Assembly: GCA_963524305.1 (NCBI GenBank)
Contig: CAURGH010000030.1
Location: forward strand, 1 to 17,566
Source of the DNA: JABCPH02 sp963524305
GTDB taxonomy: Bacteria > Fusobacteriota > Fusobacteriia > Fusobacteriales > Leptotrichiaceae
Length of the DNA stretch: 17,566 nucleotides
Reading direction: 5' to 3'
Part shown: positions 1 through 6,834 of the stretch, one piece after another
Position numbering within the stretch: position 1 is the stretch's first letter
Layout of the letters: each line of letters begins with the position of its first letter
Position numbers and translations under genes: made by a program
Notes under the pieces: generated by a model
Databases searched by the model: none
The model's input: only the letters and a program-made list of their open reading frames with translations
What the model was told of the DNA's origin: nothing

Positions 1-68
1 TAGTTATTTTACCATATATTATTTAGAGGTTTACACAAAAATTTTTACACACCCCTTACAACTGTTAT

Positions 69-674
69 TTAGGCGTCTAACTCTCCATCTCCTATGTATA
101 ATCTTCCAAACAATTTTGGACATTCTTTTTTCATAGAGTTTGGAACTTTCTTATTCCAACTAAATTTAAGTTTCGGATAATCTTCATCTTGATAATTTAA
201 TTTTTCTTTATACTCATCAAATACTTCCAAATATTTTTCAAATGCTTCTTCAAAATCTTCCAATGAATTTTTAATTCTAAAAGCATCTATAGCTACAAAG
301 AAAAAATCTTCGTTTTCATAGATATCACTTGCAAATCCATCTTCTTCAGGTGTTTTTACATATTTAATAAGATCATCTGGACTATTTAAAATTTCTTCAT
401 ATACATCTTTTCCTTGAGAAATAAGCCATAATCTAAAGAAATCAAAAAATTCTTCGCTATCTTCACCATTTATCAAATATGATGCACACCACAATTTTTC
501 ATTATAGCTTTCAAGCATCAATTCATCTATAATAATTCCAAAACTAAAAATTGTTTCATCTGATTCTTTAGATAATTTTTCTGTTAAATAATTTAACATC
601 TCTAACCCATTTTTTGTATTCTTTTGAGCCTCTGAAACATAATTCCAAAAGCTATCTCTTGTCATATTCAACAT
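69..674 (-). CDS. DUF4240 domain protein
   Basis: The 201-residue product is soluble and very acidic, with no signal peptide or membrane segment. Residues about 5-120 fit the DUF4240 family: an FWNYV start, a central ELMLESYNEKLWCASYLING segment, then EFFDFFRLWLISQGKDVYE. This pattern of tryptophans and aromatic residues is typical of that uncharacterised family, which often occurs as a stand-alone cytoplasmic protein. The start is well supported, because a GAGGAG ribosome-binding site sits 8 bases before the ATG. The gene appears monocistronic: about 250 bases separate it from era upstream, and an extended -10 promoter motif lies in that gap. No catalytic function is known for the family, and I infer none. 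The family call rests on recalled sequence pattern only. Confidence 0.8.
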   Translation of the reverse strand: MLNMTRDSFWNYVSEAQKNTKNGLEMLNYLTEKLSKESDETIFSFGIIIDELMLESYNEKLWCASYLINGEDSEEFFDFFRLWLISQGKDVYEEILNSPDDLIKYVKTPEEDGFASDIYENEDFFFVAIDAFRIKNSLEDFEEAFEKYLEVFDEYKEKLNYQDEDYPKLKFSWNKKVPNSMKKECPKLFGRLYIGDGELDA

Positions 675-743
675 AGCTATTACTCCTCTTTTCTATAAAG
701 CTTTTCCATTTTTAAATCCTTATTTATCCTTATCTCTATTATT

Positions 744-752
744 ATTATAACA
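744..752 (-). promoter_or_regulatory. extended -10 promoter of the DUF4240 gene
   Basis: On the minus strand TGTTATAAT (-10 TATAAT at 744-749, TG at 751-752) lies about 70 bases before the DUF4240 start. No good -35 box is seen at the expected distance, which is common when the TGn extension is present. In such AT-rich DNA a chance match is possible. Confidence 0.4.
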
Positions 753-926
753 CATTTTTTATATTATTATAGATTTTTTTATATATTTTCCCAATCAAAT
801 TAATAATCTTAATTATAAAACAAGGTATCTTTCAAAAAATGCTCCATCTAAATTTAACATTTCTTAAAAAATACCCTCTTATATCAATTCCTTTATTTCT
901 GTTTTAAACTTTTTCTATTAAACAAT

Positions 927-1817
927 TTATTTTTTCTTAATTTTATATCCCATTTCATCTAAAAATTGTTTATTTTTTCTCCATTTTTTCTTAACTTTTA
1001 CCCACAATTTTAAATTCACTTTCAAATCAATCAAAGCTTCAATTTCTCGTCTCGCTTCAATTCCAATTTTTTTCAATAAAGCACCGTCTTTTCCAATAAT
1101 AATACCTTTTTGACTATCTCTCTCAACATAAATATTCACATCATATTTTCTAATATTCGGCTTTGTCTCAACATTTATAATCTCGACAGCAACACTATGA
1201 GGAATCTCATCTTTTGTATGATGCAATATTTTTTCTCTAATCGTTTCAACAACAATTTTATTAACAGGCAAATCTGTATAATAATCTTCTGGATAAAACC
1301 ACACATCATTCGACAAATAAGGCTCTGCAACTTCAAAAATTTTATGAATACCTATCGCATATTCTGCAGTCAAAGTTATGATGTTTTCGTAATCGCCCAA
1401 TTTTTCTTTGATTTCCAATTTTTTTGCTTCGATATCTTCATCTGATAATTTGTCAATTTTATTAATTATCACAATTACAGGTGTATTCGCTTCTTTAATA
1501 TGCTCACTCACAAAAATATCCCCAGTTGAAATTTCCACACTTCCATCAAGCATAAACATTATCAAATCCACATCATTCAACGTTTCTAATGCTATCTCTG
1601 TCATATGCTCACCTAACAAATGCTTAGGTTTATGAATTCCAGGCGTATCAACAAAAATATACTGATTTTCTTGAATATTTACAATCCCCCTAATTTGATC
1701 CCGAGTCGTTCCAGCCTTATCCGAAACAATCGCAACTTTCTCTTTCACCAATTTATTCATCAATGTTGATTTTCCCACATTTGGACGACCGACAATCGCT
1801 ATAAATCCTGATTTCAT
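927..1817 (-). CDS. era: GTPase Era, ribosome assembly factor
   Basis: Era binds the 3' end of 16S rRNA and helps mature the 30S subunit. The 296-residue product has every hallmark. G1 is GRPNVGKS (residues 10-17), G2 is around GTTRD (36-40), G3 is DTPG (57-60), G4 is NKID (119-122) and G5 is TAEYAIG. A C-terminal KH RNA-binding domain follows, with GIIIGKDG (238-245). I chose the ATG at 1817. An in-frame ATG 15 bases further upstream exists, but the sequence between the two is itself the ribosome-binding site AGGAGG (1822-1827), so the longer form (301 residues) is unlikely. Length is normal for the family. yjdM lies about 115 bases upstream on the same strand, and no clear terminator separates them, so co-transcription is possible. 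Confidence 0.97.
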   Translation of the reverse strand: MKSGFIAIVGRPNVGKSTLMNKLVKEKVAIVSDKAGTTRDQIRGIVNIQENQYIFVDTPGIHKPKHLLGEHMTEIALETLNDVDLIMFMLDGSVEISTGDIFVSEHIKEANTPVIVIINKIDKLSDEDIEAKKLEIKEKLGDYENIITLTAEYAIGIHKIFEVAEPYLSNDVWFYPEDYYTDLPVNKIVVETIREKILHHTKDEIPHSVAVEIINVETKPNIRKYDVNIYVERDSQKGIIIGKDGALLKKIGIEARREIEALIDLKVNLKLWVKVKKKWRKNKQFLDEMGYKIKKK

Positions 1818-1932
1818 TTTTCCTCCTCTCATTTTACTTTTCTACTTTAATTCTATAATTTATTAAACACTATATTGTTCTTAATTTTTATCTTTAAATT
1901 TATACTTTTTAAAATAACTCAGACTAAAAATA

Positions 1933-2271
1933 TTAATTTTTCTTAACAAATTCTGATTTTAATTTCATTGCTCCAAATCCATCAATTTTACATTCAATAT
2001 TATGAATTCCATCGTCTATCAATCTAATATTTTTTACTTTAGTCCCTCTCTTCAAGTCACTTGACGCACCTTTTACTTTTAAATCTTTAATTATTGTAAC
2101 ACTATCTCCGTTTTGCAAAATATTTCCATTTGAATCTTTTACAACATTTTCCTCACTTTCATTATTACTTTCTTCTAATGTCCATTCATGAAAACATTCT
2201 GGGCAAATTAACATATTCCCATCTTCATATGTATATTCAGATCCACATTTTGGGCATTTTGGTAAACTCAT
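1933..2271 (-). CDS. yjdM: YjdM/PhnA-like zinc-ribbon protein
   Basis: This 112-residue protein has an N-terminal zinc ribbon formed by C6, C9, C23 and C26 (CPKCG and CPECF). It is followed by the compact C-terminal domain of the PhnA/YjdM family: a KDSNGN strand, NGDSVTIIKDLKVKG, and the RGTKVKNIRL and IECKIDGFG segments. Family members were once called alkylphosphonate utilisation protein PhnA by position, but the role is not established and no phosphonate genes are seen here. The start is supported by an AAAGGAAG site 6 bases upstream. The gene is transcribed divergently from gltS, from a putative promoter in the shared 160-base gap. Family assignment is confident, function is not. Confidence 0.9.
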   Translation of the reverse strand: MSLPKCPKCGSEYTYEDGNMLICPECFHEWTLEESNNESEENVVKDSNGNILQNGDSVTIIKDLKVKGASSDLKRGTKVKNIRLIDDGIHNIECKIDGFGAMKLKSEFVKKN

Positions 2272-2318
2272 TTATTACTTCCTTTCAATTTTTATATTTA
2301 TTTTCAATATTTGGTACA

Positions 2319-2347
2319 ATTATATCATTTTTTATTTATTTTTTCTA
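2319..2347 (-). promoter_or_regulatory. putative yjdM promoter
   Basis: On the minus strand TAGAAA (2342-2347) and TATAAT (2319-2324) are separated by 17 bases, about 50 bases before the yjdM start. The -10 is perfect. The -35 matches the sigma-70 consensus at four of six positions. Confidence 0.5.
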
Positions 2348-2366
2348 TTTAAAAAATGTTTTTTCA

Positions 2367-2395
2367 TTGCAAAAAAATCATATCTAGTATATAAT
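2367..2395 (+). promoter_or_regulatory. gltS promoter
   Basis: TTGCAA (2367-2372) and a perfect TATAAT (2390-2395) are separated by exactly 17 bases, the optimal sigma-70 spacing. The gltS ATG follows 39 bases later, with an AAAGGAA ribosome-binding site at 2417-2423. The site is divergent to the yjdM promoter. Confidence 0.75.
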
Positions 2396-2433
2396 ATTAT
2401 TATGTTATCTAAAAAGAAAGGAAAATTTTATTT

Positions 2434-3663
2434 ATGATTAAAATTGAAATGGACATGATTCAAACTATTGGTTTGGCAGTCATTTTGTTACTTATTGGTA
2501 TGAAATTGCGAAAACATATTAATTTTTTTGAAAAATATTGTATTCCAGCTCCTGTTATCGGAGGATTCCTATTTTCAATAGTTTCGCTTATCTTTAAGCA
2601 AGCAAATATACTTACTGTTAAATTTGATACAACTTTACAAACATTTTTTATGGTAATGTTTTTTACAAGCGTTGGATTTAATGCAAGCTTAAAAACATTG
2701 AAAAAAGGTGGAAAACAGGTTGGTATCTTCTTACTTGTCGCTGCTGGACTATGTTTTTTTCAAAATATTGTAGCCATTGTAGTTTCAAAAATTATCGGAT
2801 TCCCACCTTTATTGGGATTGATGACAGGATCTACTCCTATGACTGGAGGACACGGAACTTCCGCATCAATTGCACCTATTATTGAAGCACTTGGACCTCA
2901 GTATGCTGGAGCTAAAACTATAGCCATTTCAGCTGCAACTTTTGGACTTGTTGCTGGTTCTATGATGGGAGGCCCTATTGCAGATAGACTTATTAGTAAA
3001 CATAAATTGTTACCTGAAAATTGGAAGAAAAATGGGAAACACTTGGAAGATTCAGATATTGATGAAGAAGTCCTAAAAAAACAACGTCCATTCTTAGATG
3101 GTGAAAGATTTTCGATGGCATTCTTCTACATCTTAGTTTCAATGGGAATTGGTTCTTATTTATCAATCATGATAACAGCACTTTTACCAGCTTTAAAATT
3201 TCCAATATACATTGGACCTATGATAATTGCTGCTATTCTTAGAAATATATCTGATCAATCGAAAAAACTAAATGCACCAATAAAAGAAATTAGTGTTTTA
3301 GAAGATGTTACTCTAAGTTTATTTTTAGCAATGGCACTTATGTCACTAAAATTATGGGAATTAATTAATTTAGCAGGACCGTTATTAATTTTATTAATTG
3401 CACAAATTATTTTAATTTATTTCTATCTTAATTTCGTTACCTTTAAAGCAATGGGATCAAACTACGACGCTGCTGTCATGGTTTCAGGACATTGTGGATT
3501 TGGTCTAGGAGCTACTCCAAATGGAATTTCAAATATGAAAGCCGTTACAGAAAAATATATTTTCTCTAAAATGGCATTTTTCGTTGTTCCAGTAGTAGGA
3601 GCTTTATTTATTGACTTTGTTAATACTTGTATTATAACTTCGTTTATTATGTTTTTTAAATAA
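2434..3663 (+). CDS. gltS: sodium/glutamate symporter GltS
   Basis: GltS imports glutamate with sodium across the inner membrane. The 409-residue product is highly hydrophobic, with about ten membrane segments in two inverted halves. Each half carries the glycine-rich re-entrant loop typical of the ESS family. The first is STPMTGGHGTSASIAP (about residues 133-148). The second is SGHCGFGLGATPNGISNM (about 351-368). A charged cytoplasmic loop lies near residues 190-225. Length is normal for the family (about 400). The gene stands alone on the plus strand between its own promoter and a hairpin terminator that begins 16 bases after the stop codon. Nothing looks broken. The ligand call follows the family; related carboxylates cannot be excluded. 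Confidence 0.95.
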   Translation: MIKIEMDMIQTIGLAVILLLIGMKLRKHINFFEKYCIPAPVIGGFLFSIVSLIFKQANILTVKFDTTLQTFFMVMFFTSVGFNASLKTLKKGGKQVGIFLLVAAGLCFFQNIVAIVVSKIIGFPPLLGLMTGSTPMTGGHGTSASIAPIIEALGPQYAGAKTIAISAATFGLVAGSMMGGPIADRLISKHKLLPENWKKNGKHLEDSDIDEEVLKKQRPFLDGERFSMAFFYILVSMGIGSYLSIMITALLPALKFPIYIGPMIIAAILRNISDQSKKLNAPIKEISVLEDVTLSLFLAMALMSLKLWELINLAGPLLILLIAQIILIYFYLNFVTFKAMGSNYDAAVMVSGHCGFGLGATPNGISNMKAVTEKYIFSKMAFFVVPVVGALFIDFVNTCIITSFIMFFK

Positions 3664-3679
3664 TAGTTTTTGATTTAAG

Positions 3680-3716
3680 CGCCTTTTTAAGATATTGTTC
3701 TTGAAAGGTGTTTTTT
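3680..3716 (+). terminator. rho-independent terminator of gltS
   Basis: CGCCTTT (3680-3686) pairs with AAAGGTG (3704-3710), allowing one G-T pair. The longer loop can partly fold through AAGA/TCTT, and a run of six T follows (3711-3716). It lies 16 bases after the gltS stop. The ISL3-type repeat begins at the very next base. Confidence 0.8.
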
Positions 3717-3770
3717 GGCTCTATAATATATATGGGGATGAAAAAAGAAATAAAAAAATAGCATAAATAA
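3717..3770 (+). repeat. ISL3-type left-end repeat, degenerate copy
   Basis: The stretch starting GGCTCTATAATATATATGGG at 3717 matches the left end of the ISL3 derivative at 5083 almost base for base through AAAAAGAAATAAA. Two substitutions are visible in the first 35 bases. Both copies share the same unusual AT-rich arm, so they descend from one element. Similarity fades after about 3755, and no matching right end is seen before 5083. This copy is therefore a partial or decayed element. Confidence 0.7.
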
Positions 3771-3860
3771 GAAATTCATAGTATTATGTTTTTGCCAAAA
3801 AAACATAAGAAAGGAATTTGTATTTATGCAAAATAATTTTACCACATTCAGACCTGATCT

Positions 3861-4118
3861 GGTAAAAGTTGCAGAAATCATAAGAACTACAAGCCACATT
3901 ATTCTCTGTCTCGCCATTGTAAATGCACTTGTCTTTAAATAAGTTTCTTCTACAGGAGATGATATCCCTGCCATTCTATGAAAATCTTCTGTGTCTTCCT
4001 GCTCAATTACATCAATAATATCATCTATTGTTATTATTCCAAGAAGCCTATTTTCAATATCCACCACCGGCAAAATGATCAGATCATATTTTTTTCTTAT
4101 TTCATATGAAATAAATAT
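3861..4118 (-). pseudogene. mgtE: mgtE magnesium transporter fragment
   Basis: Translated on the minus strand, this stretch reads as the end of the second CBS domain of MgtE (KKYDLIILPVVD, then LLGIITIDDIIDVIEQEDTE). The linker MAGISSPVEETYLKTSAF follows, and then the start of the first membrane helix (IMWLVVLMISATFT). A complete MgtE has about 450 residues. Here only about 80 remain. The N domain, the first CBS domain and almost all of the membrane channel are missing. On the upstream side the frame ends in a stop codon at about 4119-4121. Fragments in another frame next to it (ISENEYLFHMK) may be further remnants. On the downstream side the similarity ends abruptly near 3861, and the frame runs on into unrelated DNA and the ISL3 repeat. 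No ribosome-binding site is seen, so I regard it as non-functional. Confidence 0.85.
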
Positions 4119-4136
4119 TCATTCTCACTGATTTTC

Positions 4137-4961
4137 CTATTTTTTTAAATTTTTTTCAAGAACAGAATAAAGCTGATCCAGACGCCATTGTTCCTCATAA
4201 TCCATCTTTGGATTCTCAAAATAATATTTTTCAATAACCGGTAAAAATACCTCTGCAATTTCTTTACTGTTCATCCATAAATTCATTTGTTCATTAAATT
4301 CAGGATTGGAAGAAAAAGAATACGAATAGTAAGTATAGCTTTCAGTATAGGAGTACATCATTTCTTCAAAATGCCACAATACATTTATATCTTCACTTGC
4401 TTTTTTCCACATTTCAATATCAAATAGATGCCCTGTTTTCAGTCCTCCCAGATTAAACATAGTCATATAAACTGAAAAATTTTCTATTCTTGCTGTTTTA
4501 GGCTCAGTTTTAAGCACTTCAAACATAAACTCATTCGAAAATCTGTACATGAAATCAAGTTCCTCATCACTCCAGATTTTCTTCTCAAAGTGGCATTTAT
4601 CAAGAATAAGTGAAGTGTCCAACCTTATTTCTGCATGTTTTACTATAAACTCAAGTATTTTGGGAAGAAAATGTTTTATCTCAAGTCCTGTTTCATCTAG
4701 ATTTACAGCATCCAGATACTCCCACATTAACTCCCTTGATAATTCTCTGACCGGTGTCTTTATAAGTTTTTCTAAATTTTCTTCACTTACACAGCAAGGT
4801 GTACACACAGTCAGTTTTCCATTTAAATCATGAGTAAAAATTTTATATGCTTCTTCCAGCATTTTTTTCATTTTTTCACTTATCAATTTATCATCAAGTT
4901 CACCATTTATTGCCATCATAATTTCTTCAGACGGTCTAGTTTTTATCTTAAATTTTTTCAT
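4137..4961 (-). CDS. hypothetical protein, 274 residues
   Basis: I do not recognise this family. The 274-residue product is soluble, with no signal peptide. It is helical in character and rich in E, K, F, W and Y. A cysteine cluster lies at C53, C56 and C57 (CTPCC), and a Tyr/Ser-rich stretch (YSYTESYTYYSYSF) lies near residue 205. The ATG at 4961 is preferred: AGGAG sits 10 bases upstream, and an extended -10 motif lies just beyond it. That motif falls inside the hydrophobic 71-residue extension which a longer frame (to 5174) would add, so the extension is probably untranslated. The gene lies between two ISL3 end repeats and next to a broken mgtE. Its G+C (about 35% in five 60-base samples) is above that of other genes here, hinting at acquisition or rearrangement. 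Confidence 0.7.
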   Translation of the reverse strand: MKKFKIKTRPSEEIMMAINGELDDKLISEKMKKMLEEAYKIFTHDLNGKLTVCTPCCVSEENLEKLIKTPVRELSRELMWEYLDAVNLDETGLEIKHFLPKILEFIVKHAEIRLDTSLILDKCHFEKKIWSDEELDFMYRFSNEFMFEVLKTEPKTARIENFSVYMTMFNLGGLKTGHLFDIEMWKKASEDINVLWHFEEMMYSYTESYTYYSYSFSSNPEFNEQMNLWMNSKEIAEVFLPVIEKYYFENPKMDYEEQWRLDQLYSVLEKNLKK

Positions 4962-4991
4962 CAGAATTTTTCTCCTGCTAGAAATATATTT

Positions 4992-5000
4992 ATTATAACA
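4992..5000 (-). promoter_or_regulatory. extended -10 promoter of the 274-aa gene
   Basis: TGTTATAAT on the minus strand (-10 at 4992-4997, TG at 4999-5000) lies about 30 bases before the chosen ATG. No good -35 is seen. The same nonamer precedes the DUF4240 gene. Confidence 0.45.
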
Positions 5001-5082
5001 TATTTTAGGCATTTCTCTTATTATTTTTAAAAAATTTCCAATAGAAAAAACTATATTTATGAGTGAAATTTTAATACATAAA

Positions 5083-5297
5083 GGCTCTATAATATATATG
5101 GGGGTGGAAAAAGAAATAAATAATATACAAAAATATAATATAAATAATGGATTTGTTGAAGGGAAAAATAACAAGATAAAAGTAATAAAAAGTCTATCTT
5201 ATGGGATAAAAAAATTCGACAACCTTAAAAATCTTATTCAACTTAGAATCTTTTAAGGTTACCAAACTTTTTCCACCCCCACACTTGACAAAGAGCC
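5083..5297 (+). mobile_element. 215-bp ISL3-family deletion derivative (MITE-like)
   Basis: The element is bounded by 31-bp terminal inverted repeats (5083-5113 and 5267-5297). They agree at 24 of 31 positions: GGCTCT at the tips and TGGGGGTGGAAAAAG at the inner ends, with a divergent middle. Inside is only the C-terminal end of an ISL3-family transposase, joined in frame to the left arm. The GGCTCT tips and the GGGGGTGG block fit the ISL3 type of ends. The 8 bases on each side (TACATAAA and AATTATTA) do not form a target duplication, so the insertion is old or was rearranged. It cannot move by itself but could be mobilised by a full-length relative. Confidence 0.8.
5131..5256 (+). pseudogene. 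ISL3 transposase, C-terminal remnant
   Basis: The last 41 codons before the stop at 5256 read NINNGFVEGKNNKIKVIKSL and then SYGIKKFDNLKN. This is the characteristic C-terminal part of ISL3-family transposases and includes the last acidic residue of the DDE triad, the E in NGFVEG. A complete transposase has about 400 residues, so roughly nine tenths has been deleted. A short upstream frame runs through the left repeat and could join to it, but no convincing ribosome-binding site or promoter is seen. Confidence 0.8.
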
Positions 5298-5309
5298 AAT
5301 TATTATACT

Positions 5310-5364
5310 AAAAAATGTGAATTTACTTCTCATGAATAATCTTCACAATTATAAATTCACATTT
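5310..5364 (-). terminator. long-loop hairpin terminator after the glycoside hydrolase gene
   Basis: A perfect 13-bp inverted repeat, AAATGTGAATTTA (5313-5325) and TAAATTCACATTT (5352-5364), encloses a 26-base loop. On the minus strand it is followed by a run of T. It lies 45 bases after the hydrolase stop and just beyond the ISL3 derivative. The loop is long for a terminator, so another role is possible. Confidence 0.55.
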
Positions 5365-5408
5365 CACATTTCAATTTTTATTCTCTTACTCGTGTTAGCG
5401 CTCTATTT

Positions 5409-6677
5409 TTAGTTCATTCCTACAATGTTTTCATTAGGAACACTGCTGTAAGGACCATTTTTTAAACTATTTGTTACATTTTTTGGATTTGTTAATAATG
5501 ATTTATAGCTGAAAAAGATACTTCCTTTTACTTGTGCATAATTTCTGTTGAAATTAATTTGGTTCACTAATTCTTTTGCATTTTGCCATTCATTTACTTT
5601 ATATGCTGCTTGTCCGATATATAATTTTGTACCAGAATCTGCTGCATATTTACTCCACCATTTTACTAATGTGTTGTATTCTGCTGCTTTAAATCCTTGA
5701 TTCCAATAAATTTGTGGTGCTACATAATCTAGCCAACCTTTATCCATCCATAACAATATATCTGCATACAAGTCATCATAATTTTGAACACCTGCTGTTG
5801 TGCTAGAACCTTTTACTGGATCTGTTGAAGCATTTCTCCAAACACCAAACGGACTTATTCCAAATTCTACATTAGGATTAACTTTTTTTATAGATTTATG
5901 TAATTTTTCTATTAAATTATTTACATTATTTCTTCTCCAGTCACCTATACTAGCAAATTTAGAACCATATTTTTGATATTGTGCACTGTCTGGATATTCT
6001 TGACCTTTAACTTTGTATGGATAAAAATAGTCATCCATATGTACTCCATCAATATCATAATTTTTAACAACTTCAACAATACTATCCACAACATAATTAT
6101 TAACTTCTGGTATACCTGGATTCAAATAAACATGTCCACCATAAACAACTGTCCAATCAGGTCTCTTTTTCCCAATATTATCATTTGAAAGTTTTTCTCT
6201 TCCACCTGTTGCTGTCAATCTATATGGATTAAACCAAGCATGGAATTGAATTCCTCTTTTATGTGCTTCCTCTACCATAAATTTCAAAGGATCATATCCA
6301 GGATCTTTTCCTTGAGTTCCTGTTAAATACTCAGACCAAGGCGAATATTTTGAAGGATAAAAAGCATCCCCTGCAGGTTTTACTTGAACGAAAACCGCAT
6401 TCATATTCCATTTTTTTACATTATCCAAAATAGTAATAAAATCCCTCTTTTGTTGTTCTACACTAAGCCCCTTTTTTGAAGGCCAGTCAATATTACTAAC
6501 ACTTGCTACCCAAACACCTCTTAACTCTTGTTGATTAGCAACATCTGAATTTCTGTTGCTTGTAGCATTACCTCCACCGATATTTCTAGCTCCAGCAATT
6601 ATACTTTGAGCATTTAATGTCGCAGCAGCTGATATAACCAATAGAGATACTGCCAATTTTTTTAACAATGATTTCAC
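5409..6677 (-). CDS. secreted glycoside hydrolase-like protein (GHL10/DUF187)
   Basis: The 422-residue product starts with a classical signal peptide: KSLLKK, a hydrophobic core, then likely cleavage after LNA at residue 23. It therefore acts in the periplasm or at the surface. The rest fits the glycosyl hydrolase-like 10 family (DUF187, YngK-like), a TIM-barrel fold. Motifs are LRGVWVASV (52-60), VFVQVKPAGDAFYPSKYSPW (about 95-114), HAWFNPYR (146-153) and DGVHMDDYFYP (210-220), the last carrying likely acidic active-site residues. Related proteins have been linked to peptidoglycan or exopolysaccharide glycans, but the substrate here is unknown. I chose the GTG at 6677, with AAGGAG 6 bases upstream; the longer frame has no such site. 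It has its own promoter and follows the EEP gene terminator. Confidence 0.88.
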   Translation of the reverse strand: MKSLLKKLAVSLLVISAAATLNAQSIIAGARNIGGGNATSNRNSDVANQQELRGVWVASVSNIDWPSKKGLSVEQQKRDFITILDNVKKWNMNAVFVQVKPAGDAFYPSKYSPWSEYLTGTQGKDPGYDPLKFMVEEAHKRGIQFHAWFNPYRLTATGGREKLSNDNIGKKRPDWTVVYGGHVYLNPGIPEVNNYVVDSIVEVVKNYDIDGVHMDDYFYPYKVKGQEYPDSAQYQKYGSKFASIGDWRRNNVNNLIEKLHKSIKKVNPNVEFGISPFGVWRNASTDPVKGSSTTAGVQNYDDLYADILLWMDKGWLDYVAPQIYWNQGFKAAEYNTLVKWWSKYAADSGTKLYIGQAAYKVNEWQNAKELVNQINFNRNYAQVKGSIFFSYKSLLTNPKNVTNSLKNGPYSSVPNENIVGMN

Positions 6678-6715
6678 TAAAATCTCCTTTCTAAAAAAAA
6701 ACATTTTCTATCTTC

Positions 6716-6744
6716 ATTTTAATATATTTTTTGAAATTTTTCAA
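6716..6744 (-). promoter_or_regulatory. promoter of the glycoside hydrolase gene
   Basis: On the minus strand TTGAAA (6739-6744) and TAAAAT (6716-6721) are separated by exactly 17 bases, about 40 bases before the GTG start. It lies just after the upstream terminator, which supports a separate transcription unit. Confidence 0.6.
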
Positions 6745-6782
6745 ATTTATTTTCAAATTTTTTTAAATCTTTTTCCTTTTAG

Positions 6783-6813
6783 AAAAATAAGAAGAAACTA
6801 GCTATTCTTATTT
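6783..6813 (-). terminator. terminator at the end of the long minus-strand series
   Basis: AAATAAGAA (6785-6793) and TTCTTATTT (6805-6813) form a perfect 9-bp stem with an 11-base loop. On the minus strand a T run follows. It is 22 bases past the stop of the EEP gene. The hairpin is AT-only apart from one G-C pair, so its strength is uncertain. Confidence 0.65.
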
Positions 6814-6834
6814 ATAGAAATAGAAATTTTTTCA

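Noticed and set aside
1110..1635. Plus-strand open frames of 111 and 75 codons opposite era
   Set aside because: They are antisense shadows of a well-supported era gene, with biased F/I/N composition and no ribosome-binding sites.
3781..3815. ATGTTTTT...AAAAACAT hairpin as a terminator
   Set aside because: The stem is AT-rich with a very short loop and no following T run in either direction. It lies in decayed DNA between the ISL3 repeat and the mgtE fragment.
3687..3860. C-terminal part of the minus-strand frame after the MgtE similarity
   Set aside because: It is a low-complexity hydrophobic read-through across the ISL3 repeat and the gltS terminator, with no family resemblance.
5059..5130. 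N-terminal half of the plus-strand frame that includes the transposase remnant
   Set aside because: It translates the element's left repeat and flanking DNA. Only the part from 5131 resembles a transposase.
4962..5174. N-terminal extension of the 274-aa gene to 345 residues
   Set aside because: The extension contains an extended -10 motif. AGGAG lies 10 bases before the inner ATG, and the added segment runs into the ISL3 derivative.
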